DNA of 64,000 nucleotides from positions 1,798,001 to 1,862,000 of the forward strand of contig WSYJ01000060.1 in assembly GCA_020186115.1 (NCBI GenBank), written 5' to 3'. How positions within the stretch are numbered: the stretch's first letter is position 1; each line of letters starts with the position of its first letter. Below the pieces are notes generated by a model, which saw only the letters and a list, made by a program, of their open reading frames with translations, made no database searches and had not been told where the DNA came from. The translations under genes were made by a program, and so were the position numbers. Shown here in pieces: positions 21,171 through 31,026 of this stretch. The stretch is from Histomonas meleagridis (lineage: Eukaryota > Parabasalia > Tritrichomonadida > Dientamoebidae).

Positions 21171-21828
21171 CAAGAAAAAGTTAAAAATTAACTATGAATG
21201 ATTGCATTTATCGTTATTTGTAAACAATTCAAATATCAAACGTTTAAGGTTGTACTCCAAACGGTCGCCACCGAAAAAATATTGTTTTGTCAAAATATCG
21301 ATATACATTTATAATTTTAATCTGTAAACCAAAAAAATATTTACAATTATAAATGCTATTTGTTAAATACTTCATTATTCTGATATTAATTTTTTTATGA
21401 TAGATAATCAATTTCACTATAAATTGAAAAGTTGGAATCTCTCTCTATCATACACATTTTTTAGAATTATATGATATATTTAAATTTTTTATCAATTTTG
21501 ATTTATATTCAGTTAATTTTGAGTTCTATTCATTTCAAAATCAAAAAATCATGAAAATTGATTTTGGAATATAATAAACAACATAATAATTCCAATTGAT
21601 GTTACCATATTATTATTTGATTTGGAGATAAAAATGTTTATAACAAGAAAATACGATCAAAAAGCATAGAAAAGTCCTAAAAAGTTGGAACATGAAAAAC
21701 CTGTTTTCAAATATATTTTTCTTATTATTATTTATATTTGAATATAATACTCTTGCATTAAATAAATAACATTGGTATATATATTTTAATTAATATCAAC
21801 TTTTATCAAACGTATTTCTACAATCAAC
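21171..21828. other. intergenic upstream of the kinase and ankyrin locus B
   Basis: AT-rich sequence between divergent genes with no supported feature. If locus B ever had the N-terminal 110 residues present in loci A and C they are not recognisable here. Confidence 0.4.
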
Positions 21829-22470
21829 ATGCAAGAATTATATTATATAATAGAGAAAATGATCATACAAAATTTGGTTGATAAAAATATTACTAAAAAT
21901 ATTAATTCAAAATATTTTGCTCATTATAAAACAGAAACAGAAAACAAAAAGAGAAATGATGGTCCATTTGAAAAATACTTTTTTGATAATTATGAAGAAC
22001 TATCAAAGAATGATTGGGAACTTCATAAGAAATTAATTATAGAAGGAGATAATCCAAATGAAATTGCGAAAATAATTCGAAAAGATGAAATAGAAAAACT
22101 TCAAGAATTATCATCACAAACAAATTTTGATTTTAATCAAACAATTGAACCATCACTTTATGAAAGGTATTCATTTATTAACAAACCAAATGTCACACTA
22201 ATTGATTATGCAGCATTTTTTTCTTCTGTTAAATGTTTTAAATATTTACTTATGAATGGAGCAAAATTAGAAAATACAGGTAAATATGCAGTTGCAGGTG
22301 GAAATGAAGAAATCATTCATTTAAGTGAGCAAAATCATTCATCTTTTCAAAATGCAGATGAAACAGCAATTAAGTTTCATCTAAATGATATCTTTAAATA
22401 TCTTTATGAAAACAAATTAGAGAAAATACAGCCATATTATTTGGTAAGTTTTTGTATTAAAAAAAGATAA
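21829..22470 (+). pseudogene. DUF3447/ankyrin family ORF, locus B, 5'-truncated and frameshifted
   Basis: The 213-codon ORF from ATG 21829 aligns with loci A and C from their residue 130 or so onward (SLYERYSFINKPNVTLIDYA, NGAKLENTGKYAVAGGNEEI), so about 110 N-terminal residues are absent. It breaks at a run of seven adenines (about 22459-22465): dropping into the next frame there restores the family sequence (DNYEIPKYFEEEGINVHADN, ASESGNIELVKYILDKEG) up to about 22690. A one-base homopolymer error in the assembly would also explain this. A module array follows immediately. Confidence 0.65.
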
Positions 22471-22740
22471 TTATGAAATTCCAAAATATTTTGAAGAAGA
22501 AGGAATTAATGTTCATGCTGATAATATAAATGAATCAGCAAGAAATGGAAATTTATATTTAATTAGATATTACCTTCAAAATAATCAAATTCCAATAGAC
22601 ATTTTGCTATTTGCTTCAGAATCAGGAAATATTGAACTTGTGAAATATATTTTAGATAAAGAAGGAATTAATGTTAATGCAAAAACTATTTATTTGAATA
22701 ATTTAGAATATGTTTTAATAATTTGTAATATGTTTTAATA
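22451..22740 (+). pseudogene. continuation of locus B in the second frame
   Basis: After the A7 frameshift the family sequence continues in the next frame: NGNLYLIRYYLQNNQIPIDI, then FASESGNIELVKYILDKEGI and NVNAKTIYLNNLEYVLII. It reaches a stop inside the first spacer. It corresponds to the last 80 codons of the locus A and C ORFs. Confidence 0.6.
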
Positions 22741-23915
22741 ATTTGGAACTGCACTTCATATAGCAGTTAAAAATAATAATATAGGAATAGTAAAATTACT
22801 ATTAGATAAAGGAATTGATGTTAATGCAAAAGATATTCATTTGAATAATTTGGAATATGTTTTAATAATTTTTTATATGTTTTAATAATTTTGGATACGT
22901 TTTAATAATTTGAAATATGTTTTAATAATTTGAAACAGCACTTCATATAGTAGTTAGAAATAATAATATAGAAATAGTAAAATTACTTTTAGATAAAGAA
23001 GGAATTGATGTTAATGAAAAAACTATTCATTTGAATAATTTTATATATGTTTTAATAATTTTTTATATGTTTTAATAATTTGAGACAGCATTTCATATAG
23101 CAGTTAGAAATAATAATATAGAAATAGTAAAATTACTTTTAGATAAAGAAGGAATTGATGTTAATGCAAAAAATATTCATATGAATAATTTTGGATACGT
23201 TTTAATAATTTGAAATATGTTTTAATAATTTGAAACAGCACTTCATATAGTAGTTAGAAATAATAATATAGAAATAGTAAAATTACTTTTAGATAAAGAA
23301 GGAATTGATGTTAATGAAAAAACTATTCATTTGAATAATTTTATATATGTTTTAATAATTTTTTATATGTTTTAATAATTTTTTATATGTTTTAATAATT
23401 TGAGACAGCATTTCATATAGCAGTTAGAAATAATAATATAGAAATAGTAAAATTACTTTTAGATAAAGAAGGAATTGATGTTAATGCAAAAAATATTCAT
23501 ATGAATAATTTATAATATGTTTTAATAATTTTATATATGTTTTAATAATTTGAAACAGCACTTCATATAGCAGTTAGAAATAATAATATAGAAATAGTAA
23601 AATTACTTTTAGATAAAGAAGGAATTGATGTTAATGCAAAATATATTCATTTGAATAATTTTGGATATTTTTTAATAATTTTATATATGTTTTAATAATT
23701 TGAAACAGCACTTCATATAGCAGTTAGAAATAATAATATAGAAATAGTAAAATTACTTTTAGATAAAGAAGGAATTGATGTTAATACAAAAGATATTCAT
23801 TTGAATAATTTGGAATAGGTTTTAATAATTTGGAATACGTTTTAACAATATTTAACTGAAATTCAAAATGCACAACAAAAAGGCTAAACAGAAATAGTAA
23901 ATTTATCGTAAAAAA
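22690..23915 (+). repeat. ankyrin module array of locus B with 20-bp spacer repeats
   Basis: Seven ankyrin modules (FETALHIAVRNNNIEIVKLL then LDKEGIDVNAK) are separated by spacers made of a 20-bp unit like AATTTKRWATRYGTTTTAAT. Unit numbers between modules are 2, 4, 2, 2, 3, 2 and 2, giving module spacings of 147, 190, 150, 150, 170, 150 and 150 nt. Each spacer carries in-frame stops (TTT TAA TAA just before the F-x-T-A-L start). Modules 2-3 are duplicated as modules 4-5. The last module is degenerate and has stops. Modules are nearly identical, so the expansion is recent. Confidence 0.8.
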
Positions 23916-24553
23916 AGTACAAACCAAAATTCTAATTAAATTTCAAATCTTCATTTTCATATAGAAATGGAAATGAAGCATATATCGCTAAGGATGTGGT
24001 GAATGACCACAAAAATTAAAAATAAAATAAATTTGTCTAAAAATATTCATTCAGACCGTTTAAAAAAGCATTCAGTATTGCAAAGAAACAGCTATCGGCA
24101 TTGGAACCTCACAAAGAGAATACTGTTAATGCTTCCTCATTCATTGAATAAAGCATCCTCAATAACCAAGTGAATGCTTGGGTAATCTCTGTGTGCGTTT
24201 TGGGTCAGTCCAATTTATTCTAAAACAAAATATTAAAATTAGTGTTTTTCGTCAAGGGCAGATTTCTCCCCACAAATGCGCTGCGTGTGTATATATAAAT
24301 ACATTATTTTTCCAAAAAGCAAAAGAAAATGTTTTATTTTTAAAATGGATAATATGTCTTTGGTACTTTTGCTTTTATCTGTGATAATACCTTAAACATG
24401 AGACGAATACCAAATTACTGTATGAAAAAGTTAAGCCACTTCAATTTACTTCTTCTTAATAATATAAATTAGATTATCTCAAGCAAAGACTTTCAAATAT
24501 TTTTAAGATTAGATAAATAAAAGCAAAATTGGTATTTAATAAATTAAAATATT
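23916..24553. other. intergenic
   Basis: No supported gene; a 68-codon + strand ORF near 24178 has no recognisable features. Region lies between the degenerate end of locus B and the 3' end of the SFT2-like gene. Confidence 0.4.
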
Positions 24554-25009
24554 TTAGCAATTGAATATCTTTTTAATTAATGCTTTGAAAGCAGTCCATC
24601 CAATTGTATATAATGTAAGCATAAAAAAGAATAATGAAATGACTTCAGCAATGACAAAAATAATAGCTAAAGGAGTGGACTTAATAGCTAAAGAAGAAAT
24701 AAAAACCATTATAATTGAACCTAAAAGAACACATGCTGATATTAAATGTGCCATTTCTTTTAACTTATGTATATGTTTTTTTGGTCCAGCAATGAAAAAA
24801 CTTCCACCAATTGATGCAATAATTCCAAGTGTATACACAACTGCAAAAACAGCTAAATCACCAGATGCAAAACTAATAAATGAAAGAAATGAAAAAAGAA
24901 CACCAACTCCGCTACATATTATCCCAGCAATAATTCTTGTTTTAAATGAAAGATTACAACATTCTTCATCATCTTTATCACCAGTAAGTGCTAATCCGAT
25001 TGTTGACAT
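24554..25009 (-). CDS. SFT2-like vesicle transport membrane protein
   Basis: The 151-residue product has four membrane helices in two pairs with short loops, and the family landmarks LSFKTRIIAGIICSGVGVLF at the start of helix 1, VVYTLGIIASIGGSFFIAGPKK after helix 2 (the YTLGN...FLxGPKK signature of SFT2) and a C-terminal helix pair. SFT2/GOT1-type proteins act in fusion of endosome-derived vesicles with the Golgi. Length matches small family members. Confidence 0.75.
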   Translation of the reverse strand: MSTIGLALTGDKDDEECCNLSFKTRIIAGIICSGVGVLFSFLSFISFASGDLAVFAVVYTLGIIASIGGSFFIAGPKKHIHKLKEMAHLISACVLLGSIIMVFISSLAIKSTPLAIIFVIAEVISLFFFMLTLYTIGWTAFKALIKKIFNC

Positions 25010-26005
25010 TTCTTTATGTCACTTTTTGTTTTATTATTCATGAATTACTTGTGAAAATTTCAAATATTTTTTTTTATCAAAAGACACAAAGGGCTTAAGA
25101 TATTGCAAGGGTTTTTATCAAATTTCAATTAAATAAAATGCCATTTTAACTTTTTCAATTTTATGTGATCGATTTTTTCAATTGGAGCTTTATACCTCTT
25201 TTGGGGCAATAACCCCAATGAAAAGTAAATGCTCTGATGAATTTAATTATTTAATTAACAAAAATAAGTAGACCCATGTGAAAACATCATTTTTCTTTAA
25301 TCCAGAAATAAGATTAAAAAATATTTTATAGTTTTTTACAAGATTCACGAAATTTTCTAAAAGATATCTGGTTATTTTGAAAATTTGAAGAGGTCGTAAA
25401 TCTTCATAAAATATCAATTAAGTGTTACTAATGCCACTGCCTTGTGTAACGAAACGCTTTTATCAGGCCAATCACTGATAGACCTTTGAGTCTTACACTA
25501 TATAACGTTTTGGTAAGAGATTAAATAGATATTGGTATCCACAACATGTTGTTACAATTGTTTTTCAATTTTTTCATAAAAATTAGATAAATCTTTCCCC
25601 GAGTTTTCTAGGAGTTGATTTATATAAAAAAGTTTCTTTGTTTCTTCCATTCTTTGTATGTAGATACATTTGAATCTTAGTGTATCAATTTAATTGAACG
25701 ATAGGACACCGATAATTCCCTATCTCTTGTTTAATGTCCATTATTTGTAGCTTTTAAAGATAGATTTTAACAAAGTAAGCATGATCAAAATATCTATGAT
25801 ATTTTTGATAGGATTAAGTTTGTGCAATCAATCAAAACTTTTAAATGTTTAAATTTTTGCCATAAATTCCAAACAAATTGGTAATTTTCTATGAATGATG
25901 AACTTTATCCCCTCATAAACAATGATTTGAGGCTACCGTCATTATTTAACATGTATGAAACATTTCATTGTGTTAACGTCTATCAAAAAGTGACAAAGCC
26001 CAGTC
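25010..26005. other. intergenic, about 1 kb
   Basis: No ORF over 60 codons with coding character and no tRNA-like fold noticed. Contains a GGGGCAATAACCCC mini-hairpin near 25202. Confidence 0.4.
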
Positions 26006-26440
26006 ATGAACCAGGAGGATGAAATGAAAAAATATCAGGCAAAGCTTGATGAACTAAAAAAAAAAACAGAGGAAGAAAAAGCTAAAGCAGAACAGCCACA
26101 AGAAAAGGTCACACAAGAAACAACAGAACTCACAACAGATAACAAATCCGATGAATGCTCAATTTGGGTCGGAAATGTTGATTGGTCTGTCAAGAAAGAA
26201 AAGCTAGAAGAATATTTCAGTTGTTGTGGTGCAATAAAAAGGAGTACAATTCCAACCGACCATTGGTCACACAAACCAAAAGGATATGCATACATTGAGT
26301 TTGAAGAAAAAGAATCTGTTCAAAATGCGCTTTCATATAATGGTCATTTATTAAATGGAAGAAATATCAAAGTTACTCAAAAGAAGGATGTACCGCATGT
26401 TCGTTCAATTAGGAGAAGGCGCGTTTTCCGTAGGCAATAA
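26006..26440 (+). CDS. PABPN1-like RRM protein
   Basis: The 144-residue protein has a charged coiled-coil N-terminus (residues 5-35), one RRM and an Arg-rich tail (RSIRRRRVFRR). RNP2 is IWVGNV (53-58) and RNP1 is KGYAYIEF (92-99). The order coiled coil, RRM, Arg-rich tail and the motif CGAIKRSTIPTDHWSHKPKG match nuclear poly(A)-binding protein 2, which controls poly(A) tail length. The gene ends CAATAAAC, joining stop and TAAA signal. Confidence 0.85.
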   Translation: MNQEDEMKKYQAKLDELKKKTEEEKAKAEQPQEKVTQETTELTTDNKSDECSIWVGNVDWSVKKEKLEEYFSCCGAIKRSTIPTDHWSHKPKGYAYIEFEEKESVQNALSYNGHLLNGRNIKVTQKKDVPHVRSIRRRRVFRRQ

Positions 26441-27349
26441 ACACATAAATAACTTATTTCTCCTAAACCATTAAGATTAATCTGAAAAATAATTTTCACC
26501 AAATTCATTCTTTTCATTAAATCTCTTTTTTGAATTGCTCTTAAATTATTTCTATTGTAATTAGGGAATTGGTGATAGGTTTCAAACATATTATGAAACA
26601 GTAGAAATATTTGATACATTAAACATGAAATATTATTATTGGAAATTTATATCAAAATATCAAATGCTATCATGTTAGCAAAAAAGATGTTAGAATATTT
26701 TATGAACATTTTATTTTCTATGAGCTCTTTGGTGCCGAAATTTCAATTACAGGTCGTACATCATTATATCAAAGGTCTTCATATTTCTTCAAATGTAAAA
26801 ATTTTTCATGTATTACAATTTTTACATGTAAACTTAATTTTTATTTTATTTTTTTTTAAAGCAAGGAATACTAAATAAGGTTCGTCTTATTTATCACAAT
26901 CATTTTTTGATCACAACGTATTACAGTTATTATTTACATAAATGAAGAACATAGTAAAATATTCCATTTATAAAATATAATAAACCACAAAAATCATAAC
27001 AATTGCTTGACACAAAAACCCATATATCAAAAAATAAAGGATTACATTCTGATCAATTTTACTGTATTTATTGCGAATATTAAATGAAAAAATTTGAATA
27101 ATATTATATATTAAAGTGGTTGCATAAAGGTTTCCCAAACACTTCAGTTTTTGAATATAAATCCGATGATTTTTTATTCATTCGATTCTATCGTTGGGAA
27201 ACCTTTCTGCAACCACTTTATTAAATTTGAACAAATTATGAATTTTGAAATTAAGCCAAAAAACAATATATGATGGTTATATGCTATAAACAAATTACAG
27301 AAAAATCAAATTTTATAAAAATTCTTTCCAGAACTTTTGAAAAATATTT
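26441..27349. other. intergenic containing a MITE-like element
   Basis: No gene is seen. A long inverted repeat at 27111-27221 is listed separately. The rest is AT-rich with small chance ORFs. Confidence 0.5.
27111..27221. mobile_element. MITE-like element with 27-bp terminal inverted repeats
   Basis: The left arm begins TTAAAGTGGTTGCATAAAGG and ends GTTTCCCAA (27111-27138). The right arm at 27194-27221 is its reverse complement with one mismatch. The arms enclose 55 bases of AT-rich sequence without an ORF. The edges are TA-rich, compatible with a TA target duplication as in mariner-type elements, but this cannot be proved because flanks are also AT-rich. It could also be transcribed as a hairpin RNA. 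Confidence 0.6.
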
Positions 27350-28117
27350 TTATTTGAGAACAAACGTGTACAGAGGCAATAAACCTTGATCCCATCCTGT
27401 TTGTTTCTGAGATTCGATTAATTTCAAACCAGCGTTTTTGAACAATTCGATATAATGAACATATGTTCTGCAGATTCCCCGATCTTCTTCATAAAAAGTT
27501 GCGTTTTCCTTCTTCTCCTTCAAATTTTTTGTTCCAATATTGTCCTTTACAAAAATGTATCCATTTGGTTTAAGATGTGCTTTACATCTTTTCAAAAATG
27601 AGATCGCATCTTCATCAGTTAAATACATAATGGCCCATTGGATCCAAAAGGCATCATAATCGCAGTCAGGAGTCCAGTCTTGGATACCTGAAACAATTGT
27701 ACGTATTGGAATATTAGAACTTTTGAGATTTTGAGTCGCGACTTCTAAAAATGAGGCAATAGGATCAATTAAATCAATGCTATCGAAGTACGAGGAAAAC
27801 ACATGTTGCGAAACACGCCCAATTCCAGCACCGCAATCAGCAATGATTTGGTGGCCCATTTTTGGAAGCTTCGTCTTTTGTGGTATATTTTGATATTTTT
27901 TAATTATGTCTTCAGTGTTTAACACGTCAATACCAGAAAGCCATTCATAACCACCAAGCATTCCATTGACATTTGGATTTTGCTTTGACCAATAATCAGT
28001 GGAAACATTGTACCAATTGCCTTGGAATTTCTTAAATACGTCGTCAGGATTTGCTAGACGAGGTGCATCTTTTGGATAGTCATCTGTTATAGAAGGATCG
28101 AACCTTATAACGTTCAT
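27350..28117 (-). CDS. protein N-terminal methyltransferase, NTMT1/TAE1-like
   Basis: The 255-residue product matches the alpha-N-terminal methyltransferase family: WYNVSTDYWSKQNPNVNGML (substrate channel region before motif I), SAM-binding motif I ADCGAGIGRVSQ, the DLIDPIASFL acidic strand, and the catalytic-side FWIQWAIMYLTDED, followed by KPNGYIFVKDNI. These enzymes trimethylate the N-terminal X-Pro-Lys of proteins including ribosomal and chromatin proteins. The first 50 residues are longer than in human NTMT1. Confidence 0.88.
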   Translation of the reverse strand: MNVIRFDPSITDDYPKDAPRLANPDDVFKKFQGNWYNVSTDYWSKQNPNVNGMLGGYEWLSGIDVLNTEDIIKKYQNIPQKTKLPKMGHQIIADCGAGIGRVSQHVFSSYFDSIDLIDPIASFLEVATQNLKSSNIPIRTIVSGIQDWTPDCDYDAFWIQWAIMYLTDEDAISFLKRCKAHLKPNGYIFVKDNIGTKNLKEKKENATFYEEDRGICRTYVHYIELFKNAGLKLIESQKQTGWDQGLLPLYTFVLK

Positions 28118-28310
28118 ATGAGTAGATAAAAAGTGTCAGGCTAACGTACACATTTTTTTTCCTGAATTACACACGGAATATATCAAATTAAATGTTAGTT
28201 ATGTTGTTAAAAACGACTACACTTTAAAATATCAATCTAAATAACCCAAAAAATAACATTTAATGAAATATGCTTACTCTTAAACAATTTGAGATTACAA
28301 GGAAGTGGTC

Positions 28311-28841
28311 TTAAAACAAAAAATTATGTTCTATGTAATCCATGAGAGCATCTGGGAAGAGACCAGATACAATGTCATAATCAAAAACATCTTCATTTCC
28401 ATTTGAATCACGCAACAAAACCATTAGCTTTTCATCTTCCTTGAATATTTTTTGTATGAAGTAGTCATTAGAAATTTCTTTATATGGTTCGGAATAATTC
28501 CAATTATTTTCTAAATCTATTTCTGTGGAAAACAATGACTCAGGCTTTAACATTACTGTATCTCCAATCTGCATTTGCCAAAACATTGCATCTTTTGCAT
28601 TAATATCAATATTTGGTAAAGTTTTTTTTTGTGTATTTGCTTGTCCTTTTGTTGCAAGATAAGCATTAAGGATATCCTGACAATTTACAAGGTTTTCTAT
28701 TGGTTCCCAAGTGAAATCTTTAGGATCATCATATCCAACCCATTTTATATAAAACTTTCGAATTCCATTTTTAAAAACTTTGTCATCCAGAATGGCTTCA
28801 ACTTCATAAATATTTTCTTCTTCTTCTTCCTCTTCATCCAT
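28311..28841 (-). CDS. chromodomain protein, HP1-like
   Basis: The 176-residue protein starts with an acidic run and then a chromodomain (about residues 11-65): YEVEAILDDKVFKNGIRKFY, IKWVGYDDPKDFTWEP and ENLVNCQDILNAY. The aromatic cage for methyl-lysine is present (Tyr12, Trp34, Tyr37). The C-terminal 90 residues could be a divergent chromo-shadow-like domain, but this is not clear from sequence. Such proteins bind methylated histone H3 in silent chromatin. It lies on the same strand between the methyltransferase and eL27 genes. Confidence 0.85.
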   Translation of the reverse strand: MDEEEEEEENIYEVEAILDDKVFKNGIRKFYIKWVGYDDPKDFTWEPIENLVNCQDILNAYLATKGQANTQKKTLPNIDINAKDAMFWQMQIGDTVMLKPESLFSTEIDLENNWNYSEPYKEISNDYFIQKIFKEDEKLMVLLRDSNGNEDVFDYDIVSGLFPDALMDYIEHNFLF

Positions 28842-28971
28842 TTCAAAATTTAATTAATAAACGTATTTCTATCGTACATCATTTCATTGGTTTATTACAT
28901 TTGGCGAATGTTTGTTAACTTCAAAAGAAAAGAATACCCTCAAGGAGATTAACTCAATTGAACCTGTTTAT

Positions 28972-29406
28972 TTAGAATTTGAGTGGCTTGAACAACCATG
29001 ACATCTTGCCATTGAGATACTTCTGACGAAGAACTTTTGAGATAGCTTGAAGTTCAGCCTTCTTTTGTTCAGTGTCCTCCATGGACTTGATAACTTGGTC
29101 TGGCTTGACCTTGTTCCAGAAGTCTTCATCTTTCATCATATGACGAGTAAGAAGAAGATGGTTGAAGTTGACAGTCTTAACAAAAACTTTGACTTGGGTG
29201 CGCTTGACAAGGGTCTTTTGTGGCATATCCTTTGTAAGCTTCTTTGGTGATTTTTGGATTCCTATAACAACTGCATGTGGATACTTACGAGCTTCAGTTG
29301 GTTCTGGATATGCTTGTAAAACAATTGCTTTCTTTCCGGCATGGCGGCCATTAAGAAGGATAACAAAACGTCCTGGTTGAAGAAGAGTCTTGTTTTGGGT
29401 AGACAT
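28972..29406 (-). CDS. RPL27: 60S ribosomal protein eL27
   Basis: The protein is 144 residues from ATG 29406; the longer frame upstream is not used because it begins at a non-ATG codon and covers the promoter block. Signatures of eL27 are LLQPGRFVILLNGRHAGKKA, VVIGIQKSPKKLTK (the KOW region and following strand), VKVFVKTVNFNHLLLTRHM and the C-terminal KYLNGKMSWLFKPLKF. It is a structural protein of the large subunit. The stop sits in TAAATAAA. The promoter block shared with uL2 and uL30 ends 5 nt before the ATG. Confidence 0.97.
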   Translation of the reverse strand: MSTQNKTLLQPGRFVILLNGRHAGKKAIVLQAYPEPTEARKYPHAVVIGIQKSPKKLTKDMPQKTLVKRTQVKVFVKTVNFNHLLLTRHMMKDEDFWNKVKPDQVIKSMEDTEQKKAELQAISKVLRQKYLNGKMSWLFKPLKF

Positions 29407-29433
29407 TCTCGAAAAGGGAGGACCACAACCGCC
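29407..29433 (-). promoter_or_regulatory. ribosomal-protein promoter block of eL27
   Basis: Read in the gene direction: GGCGGTTGTGGTCCTC, CCTTTT, 5 nt (CGAGA), ATG. The same arrangement precedes uL2 and uL30 in this window. The CCTTTT part resembles the start-site motif M5 described for T. vaginalis promoters. Confidence 0.65.
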
Positions 29434-31026
29434 GAAGACTTTATCGGTAAAACAAAAAGTAGACTTTGAAAAGTTTATATATTGACCAACCAATTAAACC
29501 TTCTTCATGAAAGAAATCTTCTCTCATAATGTTGGTATCACTGATTGAAACAAAGATTATTCTTCTTTAAGAGAAATGGATACTTACTTCAGATAACTCT
29601 GGTTGTATTACTTCGTTTCATTGTTGACGGAAAGATGATCCATTATCATCACATAATTATCCTTATTATGAAATATCCGAAGTCTCCGAATTTATTAATA
29701 AACATTATTATTGATTAAGCGTTCCATTACAACAATAAAAAATAAAATATATTTACTTTATTCATTTTATACATATCAAAATAAAATGAATTTTTGTTCA
29801 AAGAATAAATAAAGTGATTTTTCAATTTAGAAAAAGAAGTTAAATCGAAACAATTTTTAAAGATACCAAATAGTTTTATCAGTGTTTCATGCTATTATAA
29901 TTTTGGACAAAAACAAAGCAACAGCAATTGCATAAAACAAATACTTTAAAATTTTAATAATTTTTTGAAGAGGTTGTATTTGAATGATTATAATTATCTG
30001 GTGAGTTGGTTTTTACATAATTTTGTTCTTAACCAGGTTTCGTTCACATTTGAAGTAAAATCAAAGAAAAACATTAACTCTTCAGGCGGACCAACAACTC
30101 GGAGGATTGCACATTCAAAACAATGAGATAGTTTATCAAATGTTTTGAATGAAGCAATTACATGTTTGAGTTTTTTAGTTGTTACTTGAACATAAGGCAA
30201 GAGGGAATCGCAAATAAACGGCCGCTAATATTTTGAAAGTGACATTTTGCTCATGAAACTTTTTCTGTGTTTTAAGCGAAACATGAAACAATATTCTGTT
30301 CTCAAAAACCAGTCAATTCAATAACCTTTCAAAAACTTGGTTCTGGGTTTCCTCTTGAAAGTGTAATGCAAATGATGCTCTTTTCCAAAAAAAGAACACA
30401 CTCCTTCAGTTCCACAACGCTTTGAAAGGAACAAAACCCTCCGTAATGTGCCAAAATGATGATAAAAAAAAAAGTAGTGAATACAAATAAATTGATTAAA
30501 CTCATCCAAAGGTTAGAGTAGTAATCCAATACACTGTAAGTAAAAAAGGAAATAACATAAAGAAATCTTTAATATGAATATAAATAAATTCATGGATAAA
30601 GCTGTATATATTCTATGCTAATATTTCCGAGGTAATTCCATAAGTGCTCATTATATTTCCGTTCATGAATGAGCCGAAACTGGGACGAATCTGTTGATTT
30701 GGAAAAAATGATCTATTTGATTTATGAATGAATGTTGGTCGTGAAGGTCTAACCAAAGCGCAACCGATAACTTCTGGATCTGTTCTGTATGTTGATGAAA
30801 AGTTTGTTGACTCTGATGATGAAGAGCTGTCCTCCATTTGAAAATTTGAAATCGGTTTTTCCAACCGTTGCTGTCAATTTTGACACAAACCACCCGGAGA
30901 TTTATTTTGAATGGAATGGAAAATTTTGCAAAGAAAATATTGAAAAGTGGCAAATCCTGAATTGTGTTGAGACCAACAAATTCATGTGTCATTTATAAAT
31001 GTGGGGAGAAAAAAGCAAAAGAGTCA
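29434..31026. other. 1.6-kb region with only weak ORFs
   Basis: Several short frames occur. A minus frame at 29994-30200 (FDKLSHCFECAILRVVGPPE) and another at 30663-30992 (starting MTHEFVGLNTIQDLPLFNIF) read like protein but are interrupted by stops; a Ser-rich 74-codon frame lies at 30613-30837. They could be remains of one gene on the minus strand. No family could be assigned with confidence and none is annotated as a gene. Confidence 0.35.

Noticed and set aside
22444-22466. A 23-nt GTAAGT...AAG mini-intron in locus B
   Set aside because: It looks like the very short introns known in trichomonads, but removing it gives the wrong frame, and the segment itself (LVSFCIK) aligns with coding sequence of locus C.
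21829-23870. CRISPR array in locus B
   Set aside because: Regular spacing arises from coding ankyrin modules, the 'spacers' are similar to each other, and the DNA is eukaryotic.
24178-24384. 68-codon ORF on the + strand
   Set aside because: No family features, no initiator and low-complexity flanks; likely chance.
25010-26005. Possible structured RNA in the 1-kb spacer
   Set aside because: Only a tiny GGGG...CCCC hairpin was seen; no tRNA, snRNA or other known pattern.
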